This document shows positions 15,378 to 23,689 of a stretch of 64,000 bases of DNA, in pieces. Below the pieces are notes generated by a model. It did no database searches. It had not been told where the DNA came from and saw nothing but the letters and a program-made list of their open reading frames with translations. The stretch is from Microbacterium sp. Nx66 (GTDB lineage: Bacteria > Actinomycetota > Actinomycetes > Actinomycetales > Microbacteriaceae), in NCBI RefSeq assembly GCF_904066215.1, contig NZ_LR880474.1, forward strand, positions 434,001 to 498,000. The letters run 5' to 3'. Each line of letters starts with the position of its first letter. Position 1 is the stretch's first letter. The position numbers and the translations under genes were made by a program.

Positions 15378-18300
15378 TTGTCGAAACTCGCCATCCTCAG
15401 CCTGAAGAACCGCGCCCTCATCGCGCTCGTGACGATCGTCGCCGCGGTGTTCGGCGGGCTCGCGCTGACCAACCTCAAGCAGGAGCTCATCCCGTCGCTC
15501 GAGCTGCCGGCGCTCGTGGTCATGACCACCTACCCCGGCGCCTCGCCCGAGGTGGTCGAGAACGACGTCTCGACGCCGATCGAGTCCGCCATCCAGGGCG
15601 TGCCCGACCTGGAGTCGACGACCGCGACGAGCACGACCAACGCCTCGATCGTGCAGGCGATGTTCTCGTACGGCACCAACCTCGCGACCGCGGAGCAGAA
15701 GATCCAGCAGGCGATCAACCGCATCTCCTCGCAGCTCCCGGAGGACGTCACGCCGCAGGTGCTCTCGGTGTCGATCGACGACTTCCCGGTGATCCAGGTC
15801 GCGGTCACGGGCTTCGAGGACGCGGACAACGCCCAGGCGCAGCTGGAGAGCGTCGCGATCCCCGATCTGGAGGACGTCGACGGGGTGAACGCGGCGGAGA
15901 TCGTCGGCGGCGTCGGACAGCGCATCACCATCACCCCCGACCTCGCGAAGCTCGCCGCGGCCGGTCAGAGCAGCGAGGCGATCAGCACCGCGCTGCAGCA
16001 GAACGGCACCCTCTTCCCCGGCGGTGAGATCACCGAGGACGGCGAGACCCTCACGGTGCAGACCGGCGCCAAGATCACCTCGGTCGACGAGATCGCCGCC
16101 TTGCCTCTCGTCGGTACCGCGGTGACCATCGGCGACGTCGCGACGGTGGCCCAGGTGTCGGACCCGGTGGCCTCGATCTCCCGGGTCGACGGCGAGGATG
16201 CCCTGTCGATCTCCATCACCAAGCTCCCCGCCGCCAACACGGTCGAGGTGTCGCAGGGGGTGCTGGCCGCGCTCGACGAGATCGGGGAAGCGCTCCCGGA
16301 CGCCGAGTTCACGGTCGTGTTCGACCAGGCGCCGTTCATCGTGCAGTCGATCGACACCCTCGCCACGGAGGGTCTGCTCGGCCTCGTGATGGCCGTGCTC
16401 GTGATCCTCGTGTTCCTGATGTCGGTGCGCTCGACGCTCGTCACCGCGATCTCCATCCCGACGTCCGTCCTCATCACCTTCATCGGGCTGCAGGCATTCG
16501 GCTACTCGCTGAACGTGCTGACCCTCGGGGCGCTCACGATCGCGATCGGCCGCGTGGTCGACGACTCCATCGTGGTGATCGAGAACATCAAGCGCCACTA
16601 CGTCGGCGACGCGGACAAGGGCGATGCGATCCGTCTCGCGGTGCGCGAGGTCGCCGCGGCCATCACCGCGTCGACCATCACGACCGTGGCGGTGTTCCTG
16701 CCGATCGTGTTCGTCGGCGACATGGTAGGCGAGCTGTTCCGTCCGTTCGCGATGACGGTCACGATCGCCATGGTCGCCTCGCTCTTCGTGGCTCTGACGA
16801 TCGTGCCGGTGCTGGCGTACTGGTTCCTCAAGCCCGGCAAGCCGCTCCTCGACGAGAGCGGGAACGCGATCGACCCGGAGGACCCGGCGGCCCCGCCGAC
16901 GCGGCTGCAGCGCGGCTACCGCCCCATCCTCGGCTGGACGCTGAAGCACTCGGGCATCACGGTGGCGCTCGCGGTGGTGGTCCTCGCCGGGACGCTCGCC
17001 GCCGCCCCGCTGATGAAGGTGAACTTCCTCAGCGACTCCGGTCAGAACACCATGACCGTGACGCAGGACCTCGGGCCGACCGCGAGCCTGCAGGCGAAGT
17101 CCGATGCCGCTGCCCCCGTCGAGGAGGCCCTTCTCGACATCGACGGCATCGAGCATGTGCAGGCCTCCATCGGGTCGAGCGGCTCCGCGCTGCGCGACGC
17201 GTTCTCCGGCGGCGCGGGGATCACCTACTCGGTCCTCACCGACGGCGACGCCGACCAGGAGAAGCTGCGTGCCGAGGTGCAGGATGCCATCGACGGCCTC
17301 GGCGACGAGGTCGGCGAGGTCAACGTCGCGGCGTCCGCCGGTTTCGGCTCCAGCGACATCGAGATCACCGTGACGGCGGCGAACGGCGACGACCTCGCCA
17401 CCGCGACCTCCGCCGTGGTGGAGGAGCTCGACGGCCGCGAGGGCATCGGGCAGGTCACGGACAACCTCGCCGAGGCCCTGCCGTACATCGCCGTGGTCGT
17501 GGACCGCGAGGCCGCCGCGCGGGTCGGACTGTCCGAGGTCGCCGTCGGGTCGATCGCGTCCAACACGATGCGTCCGCAGCAGATCGGATCGGTCGAGATC
17601 GACGACACCGCGCTGACGGTGTACCTCGTCAACCCGGAGCCGCCGACGACCGTCGCCGCGCTCCAGCAGCTCGCGATCCCCACCGCGGCGGGCATCGTGC
17701 CGCTGCAGGACATCGCGACCGTCGAGCAGCGCAACGGCCCCACCTCGATCACCACCGAGCAGGGACGCCGCACCGCGACCGTCACCGTGCCGCCCGCATC
17801 GGACAACCTCGCGGTCGCCACCCAGTCGGTCACCGAGGCGCTCGCCGCGGCGGACCTCCCGGACGGCGCCTCGGCCGAGGTCGGCGGCGTCGCCTCGCAG
17901 CAGGCCGATTCGTTCGCGCAGCTCGGCCTCGCGATGCTCGCCGCGATCCTCATCGTGTACGTGGTGATGGTGGCGACGTTCAAGTCGCTGCGGCAGCCGC
18001 TCCTGCTGCTGATCTCGGTGCCGTTCGCGGCGACCGGAGCCATCCTGCTGCAGATCGTCACGGGCGTGCCGCTGGGCGTGGCCTCGCTGATCGGCGTGCT
18101 GATGCTCATCGGCATCGTGGTGACGAACGCGATCGTGCTCGTCGACCTGGTCAACCAGTATCGGGAGAAGGGGCTGTCGACCGCGGATGCCGTGATGGCG
18201 GGTGGGGAGAAGCGTCTGCGCCCGATCCTCATGACAGCGCTCGCCACGATCCTCGCCCTCACCCCGATGGCGCTGGGGATCACGGGGCACGGCGGGTTCA

Positions 18301-18518
18301 TCTCCCAGCCGCTGGCCATCGTGGTGATCGGCGGACTCGTCTCCTCCACGGTGCTGACGCTCATCGTGCTGCCGACGCTGTACAACCTCGTCGAGGGGGC
18401 GCGGGAGCGCCGCCGGGCCCGCAAGGGCGAGCACCACGAGGATGCCGCCCCGGTTCCGGTCCATGCGGACGGCACACCGGTCAGCCGCCGAGAGCTGCGC
18501 GAGAACCACGGCGAGTAG
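15378..18518 (+). CDS. RND family efflux transporter permease (SwrC/AcrB-like)
   Basis: 1046 residues from TTG 15378, with GAGGA 7 nt upstream. It has the RND layout: TM1, a large extracytoplasmic loop (about 35-330), TM2-6, a loop, TM7, a second large loop and TM8-12. The proton-relay pair is kept in TM4 (GRVVDDSIVVIENI, Asp395-Asp396), and the TM10-11 region has GVLMLIGIVVTNAIVLVDL. The early TTYPGASPEVVENDVSTPIE matches the HAE type. It exports drugs, lipids or self-made amphiphiles by proton antiport. No membrane fusion protein gene is next to it, as is usual for monoderm SwrC-type pumps. It is co-transcribed with tetR. Confidence 0.92.
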   Translation: MSKLAILSLKNRALIALVTIVAAVFGGLALTNLKQELIPSLELPALVVMTTYPGASPEVVENDVSTPIESAIQGVPDLESTTATSTTNASIVQAMFSYGTNLATAEQKIQQAINRISSQLPEDVTPQVLSVSIDDFPVIQVAVTGFEDADNAQAQLESVAIPDLEDVDGVNAAEIVGGVGQRITITPDLAKLAAAGQSSEAISTALQQNGTLFPGGEITEDGETLTVQTGAKITSVDEIAALPLVGTAVTIGDVATVAQVSDPVASISRVDGEDALSISITKLPAANTVEVSQGVLAALDEIGEALPDAEFTVVFDQAPFIVQSIDTLATEGLLGLVMAVLVILVFLMSVRSTLVTAISIPTSVLITFIGLQAFGYSLNVLTLGALTIAIGRVVDDSIVVIENIKRHYVGDADKGDAIRLAVREVAAAITASTITTVAVFLPIVFVGDMVGELFRPFAMTVTIAMVASLFVALTIVPVLAYWFLKPGKPLLDESGNAIDPEDPAAPPTRLQRGYRPILGWTLKHSGITVALAVVVLAGTLAAAPLMKVNFLSDSGQNTMTVTQDLGPTASLQAKSDAAAPVEEALLDIDGIEHVQASIGSSGSALRDAFSGGAGITYSVLTDGDADQEKLRAEVQDAIDGLGDEVGEVNVAASAGFGSSDIEITVTAANGDDLATATSAVVEELDGREGIGQVTDNLAEALPYIAVVVDREAAARVGLSEVAVGSIASNTMRPQQIGSVEIDDTALTVYLVNPEPPTTVAALQQLAIPTAAGIVPLQDIATVEQRNGPTSITTEQGRRTATVTVPPASDNLAVATQSVTEALAAADLPDGASAEVGGVASQQADSFAQLGLAMLAAILIVYVVMVATFKSLRQPLLLLISVPFAATGAILLQIVTGVPLGVASLIGVLMLIGIVVTNAIVLVDLVNQYREKGLSTADAVMAGGEKRLRPILMTALATILALTPMALGITGHGGFISQPLAIVVIGGLVSSTVLTLIVLPTLYNLVEGARERRRARKGEHHEDAAPVPVHADGTPVSRRELRENHGE

Positions 18519-18524
18519 CCGAGC

Positions 18525-18609
18525 GTTCACAACTCAGGAGAAAGGCCCCGATTCCGTCGGTGAGACGAGGATCGGGGCCTTTCCGCGTGGGTTCTCCTGA
18601 GTTGTGAAC
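18525..18609. terminator. Nested inverted-repeat terminator between convergent genes
   Basis: The outer arms are 17-bp perfect (18525-18541 with 18593-18609). Inside them a 12-bp stem, AAAGGCCCCGAT with ATCGGGGCCTTT (18541-18552 and 18571-18582), has T or A edges on both strands and looks like a bidirectional terminator. The outer repeat is longer than termination needs. Confidence 0.8.
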
Positions 18610-18614
18610 CGCGG

Positions 18615-19511
18615 TCAAGCGAAGGAGAGGCCCCACTCCAGCGTCCAGGTCTCGCCAGAAGCCAGACGGCGCACCCCGAGGCCGCTGTTGAACGCGTCCG
18701 CCGGAGCGGTCATCGGCTCGATCGCGACGGCGAGCGGGGTTCCGGGGTAGTTCGTCGCGGTGTACACCTGCACGAAGTCGAAGCCCTCGCCCTGCCAGAG
18801 CGTGACGGTCCGGCCGTCGGGCGCGGTGAGGGTGTGCCGCACGCGGCCGTCGGGGTCGCGCACGAGGTCCGTGAACCCGGTGTCGAGCGAGACGTCGCCG
18901 ACTCGGACGCCCTCGCGCAGGTCGGGGTCGGCGGGACGGGTGCCGGTAGGGAGCATGCGGTCGTCCGTCTCGAACACGGTGTGGGCCGGGACGCGGAGGA
19001 CGAGGTCGTGCGGGTCGACGTCGCCGATCGTCGGGAACGGGTGCGTGCCGAGCGCGACCGGAGCCGCCGATTCGGACCAGTTGGTGAGCGTGTGCGTGAC
19101 CTCGATGCCGTCCGCGGTGAGGACGTAGGCGACGGACGTCTCGATCAGGTACGGGTAGCCGGTCTGCGGGAAGACGGTCGCGCGCAGGGTCGCGGCTCCC
19201 TCCGTCTGCTCGACCGCGTAGGCGGTGTAGCGCAGGAGCCCGTGGCTGGCGGTGGTGGTCTTCGGCTCGCTGATCGCGAGCTGACGGACGGTGCCCTCGT
19301 CGTCCCAGCGGCCGTCCCGCACCCGGTTGGGCCACGGCGTCAGCACGACTCCTGAGCATGATGGCGTCGGGACGTCGAGCGGGTAGGGCGAGACGAGGTC
19401 GACCTCGCCGATGCGCAGGCCACGGAGCGAGGCGCCGACCTGGGCGATCTGCGCGGTCACGTCGCCGAGGCGGAGGTGGACCTGGGTGCCGGTGGGAGAG
19501 ACGGAGTTCAC
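18615..19511 (-). CDS. Aldose 1-epimerase family protein
   Basis: 298 residues with GTG 19511. No ribosome site precedes it, but TACGAT (19523-19518 on the minus strand) ends 6 nt before the GTG, so a leaderless start fits. Family features in order: LTPWPNRVRDGRW with the substrate-binding Arg, ASHGLLRYTAY with the first catalytic His, GTHPFPTIG with the second, and a late AVAIEPMTAPADAFNSG with the catalytic Glu. It interconverts alpha and beta anomers of an aldose in the cytoplasm. It is convergent with the RND gene and divergent from the helicase. Confidence 0.88.
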   Translation of the reverse strand: MNSVSPTGTQVHLRLGDVTAQIAQVGASLRGLRIGEVDLVSPYPLDVPTPSCSGVVLTPWPNRVRDGRWDDEGTVRQLAISEPKTTTASHGLLRYTAYAVEQTEGAATLRATVFPQTGYPYLIETSVAYVLTADGIEVTHTLTNWSESAAPVALGTHPFPTIGDVDPHDLVLRVPAHTVFETDDRMLPTGTRPADPDLREGVRVGDVSLDTGFTDLVRDPDGRVRHTLTAPDGRTVTLWQGEGFDFVQVYTATNYPGTPLAVAIEPMTAPADAFNSGLGVRRLASGETWTLEWGLSFA

Positions 19512-19568
19512 CTCGACATCGTAGTGCCGCAGGCCGCCGGAGTGCGGGGGTCTCCCAGGGTCGCCGGG

Positions 19569-19784
19569 TAGACTGGGGCGGTCGGCTTCGGACACCCGCG
19601 CAGGGCGCGGACGTTTTTCAGTGTGTGAAGTGTGAGTCCAGGGGCCGATGGTGCGCGTCGATCGACGCGAATCAACCATCACAGGAATGGCCCCGGCCGC
19701 AGATCGTCCGGACTCCGCTGGATCGGAGTGCTCGCGCGTGCGCGCAGCGCTGTTCTCGTGCGAGAACGCAAGAAGGACACCCGA
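19569..19784 (+). promoter_or_regulatory. Long structured leader of the DEAD-box helicase gene
   Basis: TAGACT (19569-19574) is a probable -10, giving a leader of about 200 nt. It contains CCGCGC-AGG-GCGCGG (19596-19610) followed 3 nt later by five T, which resembles an intrinsic terminator or attenuator. Next come nested pairings: GGGGCC (19641-19646) with GGCCCC (19689-19694), ATGGT (19648-19652) with ACCAT (19675-19679), and a central 16-bp palindrome (19654-19669). Long structured leaders are common in cold-induced RNA helicase genes. No Rfam family is recognised. Confidence 0.6.
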
Positions 19785-21851
19785 ATGCCCAAGAACAAGA
19801 AGCCCCGCGGCGGTCGCGCCGCCGCGAACTTCGAGCCGCGCTACGGCGCCAAGAAGACCTCGTTCCACGACCGCCACCGACCGACCGGTGGTCGGGACAC
19901 GGCCCGCGACGAGCGTCCCGCTCGCGAGGACCGCGACTCCCGGGTGACCGGCGGGTACGACCGCCGCCCCGGCAGCCGCAGCCCCGGCCACCGCGGCTAT
20001 CGCCCGGAGGAGACCGAGTCCGGTGCGCCGAAGCGTCGGTGGAGCTCTCAGGAGCGCGCCGGCCGCGACGAGGCCCGCAGCATCCGCAACCGTGCGGAGT
20101 CCGGACGCCGCGAGGCCCCGCACCGCCGCGACGACCGCGCAGGCGCCGGCCGGTTCGACGACCGCTCCGAGCGTCCGCGGTACAACGACCGCGCAGGGGC
20201 CGGCCGCTTCGACGACCGTCCGCGGCGCGACGACCGCGGCGGCTCGCAGCGACAGGGCTTCCGCGACGGCGACCACCGCGACGGGGGCCGCCCGCGCTTC
20301 GACGATCGCCGGAACGAGCGTCCGCGCTTCGACCGCGACGACCGTCCGCGGCGCGATGACCGCGGGGGCGACCGCGCCCGCGGCAACGACCAGGGGGCCG
20401 ACCGCTCCTACGACGCCGCCCGTGCCCGCCGCGCCTTCGACCGCGACCGCACGCAGCGCTCCTTCGAGGGCGGGCGCGAGCGGCCGTCGACCGGCGGGGC
20501 CTACCGTACCGAGCGTCCGCGTCGGGACGAGCGCCCCCGCCGCGACGAGCGTCCGACCCGCAACGACTGGAACGCGAAGCCGAAGGCGGCGTTCGAGCAG
20601 GCCGACGACGTCGTCCACGAGCGCCTCGAGGCGCAGGCCGTGCAGGCCGTCGAGGTCGAGGGCATCACGTTCGCCGATCTCGGCCTCGGCTCGAACATCA
20701 CCGAGATCCTGAACGGCATGGGGGCCGCGACGCCGTTCCCGATCCAGGCGGCGAGCATCCCCGCCGTCCTCGAGGGGCGCGACGTGCTCGCCCGCGGCCG
20801 CACGGGCTCCGGCAAGACCATCGCCTTCGGCGCGCCGCTCGTCGAGCGGGTGCTGAAGTCGCAGGCGGGCAAGCGTCGCGAGTTCGGCCGCTCGCCGCGC
20901 GCGATCATCCTCGCCCCGACGCGCGAGCTCGCGCTGCAGATCGACCGGACCATCCAGCCGATCGCCCGGAGCGTGGGCCTGTTCACGACGCAGATCTACG
21001 GCGGTGTGCCGCAGGGTCGTCAGGTGGGCGCGCTGAAGAAGGGCGTCGACATCGTCATCGGCACCCCCGGCCGCGTCGAGGACCTGATGAACCAGGGCAA
21101 GCTCGACCTGTCGGACTGCCGGATCGCGGTGCTCGACGAGGCCGACCACATGTGCGAGCTCGGATTCGTCGAGCCCGTGCAGCGCATCCTCCGCCGCACG
21201 GCCGAGGGCAGCCAGAAGCTCCTGTTCTCCGCGACGCTCGACCGCGAGGTCGCGGCGCTCGTGGACGAGTTCCTCGTCGACCCCGCCGTGTTCGAGGTCG
21301 CGGGCGAAGACCAGGGCTCCAGCACGATCGAGCACCGGGTGCTCGTCATCGAGCACCGCGACAAGGCCGACATCCTCACCTCGCTCGTCGACCGCGAGGG
21401 CAAGACCCTGGTCTTCGCCCGCACCCGTGCCTACGCCGACATGCTGGCCGACCAGTTCGACGACGCGGGCATCCCCGCGGTCTCGCTGCACGGCGACCTC
21501 AACCAGGCCAAGCGCACGCGGAACCTGGAGAAGCTGACCTCGGGCCGGGTGAACGTCCTCGTGGCCACCGATGTGGCCGCGCGCGGCATCCACGTCGACG
21601 ACATCGACCTCGTGGTCCAGGCCGACGCGCCGGACGAGTACAAGACGTACCTGCACCGCTCGGGTCGCACCGGTCGCGCGGGGCGCTCGGGCCGGGTCGT
21701 CACGCTCATCACGCGGCAGCGCCAGCGTCGGATGACCGAGCTGCTCGGTCGCGCCGAGATCGAGGCGCCGTTCGAGCAGGCGCGCGTGGACGACGACGTG
21801 ATCGAGGAGATCGCGGGGCGCGTGCCGTCCGCCGCGGAACTCACCTCCTGA
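19785..21851 (+). CDS. DEAD-box RNA helicase with long disordered Arg-rich N-terminus
   Basis: 688 residues from ATG 19785, with AGAAGGA 7 nt upstream. Residues 1 to about 290 are low-complexity, rich in Arg, Asp and Gly (repeats such as FDDRPRRDDRGG and AGAGRFDDR). The helicase core, about 295-675, has all motifs: Q motif with FADLGL and PFPIQ, ARGRTGSGKT, PTREL, TPGR, DEAD, SAT, then VATDVAARGIHVDDIDLV and HRSGRTGR. It should unwind RNA in ribosome assembly or mRNA turnover. Such RGG-like tails usually sit C-terminally in bacterial DEAD-box proteins; here the tail is N-terminal. A strong terminator follows. Confidence 0.93.
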   Translation: MPKNKKPRGGRAAANFEPRYGAKKTSFHDRHRPTGGRDTARDERPAREDRDSRVTGGYDRRPGSRSPGHRGYRPEETESGAPKRRWSSQERAGRDEARSIRNRAESGRREAPHRRDDRAGAGRFDDRSERPRYNDRAGAGRFDDRPRRDDRGGSQRQGFRDGDHRDGGRPRFDDRRNERPRFDRDDRPRRDDRGGDRARGNDQGADRSYDAARARRAFDRDRTQRSFEGGRERPSTGGAYRTERPRRDERPRRDERPTRNDWNAKPKAAFEQADDVVHERLEAQAVQAVEVEGITFADLGLGSNITEILNGMGAATPFPIQAASIPAVLEGRDVLARGRTGSGKTIAFGAPLVERVLKSQAGKRREFGRSPRAIILAPTRELALQIDRTIQPIARSVGLFTTQIYGGVPQGRQVGALKKGVDIVIGTPGRVEDLMNQGKLDLSDCRIAVLDEADHMCELGFVEPVQRILRRTAEGSQKLLFSATLDREVAALVDEFLVDPAVFEVAGEDQGSSTIEHRVLVIEHRDKADILTSLVDREGKTLVFARTRAYADMLADQFDDAGIPAVSLHGDLNQAKRTRNLEKLTSGRVNVLVATDVAARGIHVDDIDLVVQADAPDEYKTYLHRSGRTGRAGRSGRVVTLITRQRQRRMTELLGRAEIEAPFEQARVDDDVIEEIAGRVPSAAELTS

Positions 21852-21866
21852 CGCGTTCGGGATCAG

Positions 21867-21901
21867 AAAGGCCCCGGAGACTTCGGTCTCCGGGGCCTTT
21901 T
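21867..21901. terminator. Strong UUCG-loop terminator
   Basis: A perfect 15-bp stem (21867-21881 with 21886-21900) capped by a TTCG tetraloop, with AAA and TTTT edges. It is bidirectional and serves the helicase gene and the convergent YaeQ gene. Confidence 0.92.
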
Positions 21902-21940
21902 CGCACTCCGCACCGGGAAGGTGCGCGGGCAGCCGGGGTG

Positions 21941-22480
21941 TCAGGGGAGGGTGTGCTCGTGGAGGGTGGTCGTCAGGGACGTGCCGTTGAGGTCGAGGTA
22001 GAGGACGCGCTCGGTGACCGTGAGGGTCAGGGTGTTCCGGCGGGCGAGGTGGGGCGTGGCGCTCTCGATGAAGCCGGGGTCGAAGCTGTACACCCGGATG
22101 TCCTCGGAACGATGGATGCGCTTGTCGGCCCACGGCGCCATGACCTTGGCCGGGTCGCGGTGCGTGTAGACCACTGTCCGGTCTGCGAGGCGGGAGGCGT
22201 GATGCAGCCGCGCGGCATCGGGAGCGCCCACCTCGATCCAGACGGTGACTCGGCCCGTGAGGTCGCGCACGAGCACCGCCGGCTCCTCCGTGTCGGAGAC
22301 GCTGCCGCCGAACGCGATGCCCTCCGCGAACTCGAGCCCGTAGGCGAGGACCCGGGTGAGCATGTACGCGTCGGTCTCGGACGGATGCCGGGCGGCCCGG
22401 AGCGAGACGTCTTCGTAGACCCCGCGATCGGTGTCGGCGAGCTGCATCTCGAACGTGTGGACTGTCGAACCGATCGCCAT
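21941..22480 (-). CDS. YaeQ family protein
   Basis: 179 residues from ATG 22480. It reads as the YaeQ family throughout: MAIGSTVHTFEMQLADTDRG at the start, RHPSETDAYMLTRVLAYGLE, then VWIEVGAPDAARLHHASR and a late YSFDPGFIESA. The fold resembles PD-(D/E)XK nucleases, and the Glu of WIEVG sits in the corresponding core; the biological role is not settled. TAGGCT lies 8 nt before the start, so the mRNA leader is very short. It ends opposite the helicase gene. Confidence 0.88.
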   Translation of the reverse strand: MAIGSTVHTFEMQLADTDRGVYEDVSLRAARHPSETDAYMLTRVLAYGLEFAEGIAFGGSVSDTEEPAVLVRDLTGRVTVWIEVGAPDAARLHHASRLADRTVVYTHRDPAKVMAPWADKRIHRSEDIRVYSFDPGFIESATPHLARRNTLTLTVTERVLYLDLNGTSLTTTLHEHTLP

Positions 22481-22523
22481 GATCCTCGAGCCTACGCGGA
22501 GCCGCGCCCTCCGGCCGACCGGG

Positions 22524-23615
22524 TCAGAACAGCATCGGCTGCGGCGGGGCGGCGGCCGCGCGGCCGCTCGGCGTGAACATGACCGGCCCGGCCGGCGGCG
22601 TGTCCGTCTGGACATGCCCTTGGCCCGGGCGGGACCCGCGCCGCGGATAGTCGTCTTCGTGCCGGCCGTCGAGCCCGTGCATCCGGATGAGGGGGCGAGC
22701 GCGCTTGGCGAGCCACTGCCGGTACGGCTTCGGTGCCTCGACGGAGGCCCCGGGATACAGCCCGCGATACGACGACACGAGATCGGGACGGTTCTCACCG
22801 AGCCACTGGAAGAACCACGGCTTGACTCCCGGACGCAGATGCAGGGCCCCGTAGATCACGCTCCGCGCTCCGGCGGCCTTGATACGGCGGAGGGCGTCGT
22901 CGATCGCGGGAAGGGAGTCGGTCAGATGCGGCATGATCGGCATGAGGAACACCGTGACGGGGAAGCCGGCGTCGGCGAGCGCGCGCACCGTGTCGAGGCG
23001 GGCCTGCGTGGTCGGGGCGCCCGGCTCGATCGCCTTCTGCAGCGCGTCGTCGTACATCGCGATCGACGTCTGCACGTCGACCGGCACACGCTGCGCCGCC
23101 TTCTTCAGCAGCGGGATGTCCCGACGGATCAGCGTGCCCTTCGTCAGGATCGACATCGGGGTGCCCGACGCCGCCAGCGCCTCGATGATGCCGGGCATGA
23201 GGGCATAGCGCCCCTCGGCCCGCTGGTACGGGTCGGTGTTCGTACCGAGGGCGACTGTCTCGTGCTGCCAGCTCCCGCGGCGCAGCTCCCGCTCGAGCAC
23301 CTCGACGACATTGACCTTGACGACGATCTGGGTGTCGAAGTCCGCGCCGCCGTCGAGGTCGAGGTACTCGTGCGTGCCCCGGGCGAAGCAGTAGGTGCAC
23401 GCATGGGAGCAGCCGCGATAGGGGTTGATGGTCCAGGCGAAGGGCATGCGCGACGCCCCGGGGACGTGGTTGAGCGCTGACTTCGACAGCACCTCGTGGA
23501 ACGTCATGCCGGCGAACTCCGGTGTGGTCACCGTGCGGAGGACGCTCGAACGGTTCTCGAGGCCCGGCAATGCCGCCTCGTCGCTGTCCGCGAGTTTCTG
23601 TCCCTGCCACCGCAT
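22524..23615 (-). CDS. Rv2578c family radical SAM protein (SPL-like)
   Basis: 363 residues from ATG 23615. The radical SAM cluster motif is CSHACTYC (Cys69, Cys73, Cys76), preceded by TINPYRGC, and the remainder follows the spore-photoproduct-lyase-like family (LGTNTDPYQRAEGRY, SILTKGTLIRRD). The C-terminal 60 residues are polar and Pro/Gly-rich. The family is common in Actinobacteria and of unknown substrate; a DNA-repair role is guessed from its distant SPL similarity. GGGAGG abuts the ATG, too close for a normal ribosome site. A LexA-like sequence lies just upstream. Confidence 0.88.
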   Translation of the reverse strand: MRWQGQKLADSDEAALPGLENRSSVLRTVTTPEFAGMTFHEVLSKSALNHVPGASRMPFAWTINPYRGCSHACTYCFARGTHEYLDLDGGADFDTQIVVKVNVVEVLERELRRGSWQHETVALGTNTDPYQRAEGRYALMPGIIEALAASGTPMSILTKGTLIRRDIPLLKKAAQRVPVDVQTSIAMYDDALQKAIEPGAPTTQARLDTVRALADAGFPVTVFLMPIMPHLTDSLPAIDDALRRIKAAGARSVIYGALHLRPGVKPWFFQWLGENRPDLVSSYRGLYPGASVEAPKPYRQWLAKRARPLIRMHGLDGRHEDDYPRRGSRPGQGHVQTDTPPAGPVMFTPSGRAAAAPPQPMLF

Positions 23616-23619
23616 CCTC

Positions 23620-23677
23620 CCATTCGAACAAAGAATCGAATCGGAGTCAAGTGAGTGTGGCACTGATGTTCGAATGG
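23620..23677. promoter_or_regulatory. Shared inverted repeat and LexA-like box in a divergent promoter
   Basis: CCATTCGAAC (23620-23629) and its exact complement GTTCGAATGG (23668-23677) flank the short gap between the radical SAM gene and the carboxypeptidase gene. The left arm is part of TCGAAC-AAAG-AATCGA (23624-23639), which matches the actinobacterial SOS box TCGAAC-N4-GTTCGA at 10 of 12 defined positions. Confidence 0.5.
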
Positions 23678-23689
23678 AAGAATGGGGGC

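Noticed and set aside
15243..18530. Minus-strand open frame of about 1095 codons opposite the RND pump
   Set aside because: Composition is that of an antisense shadow (His, Arg, Asp, Gly runs); the plus-strand gene has full RND motifs.
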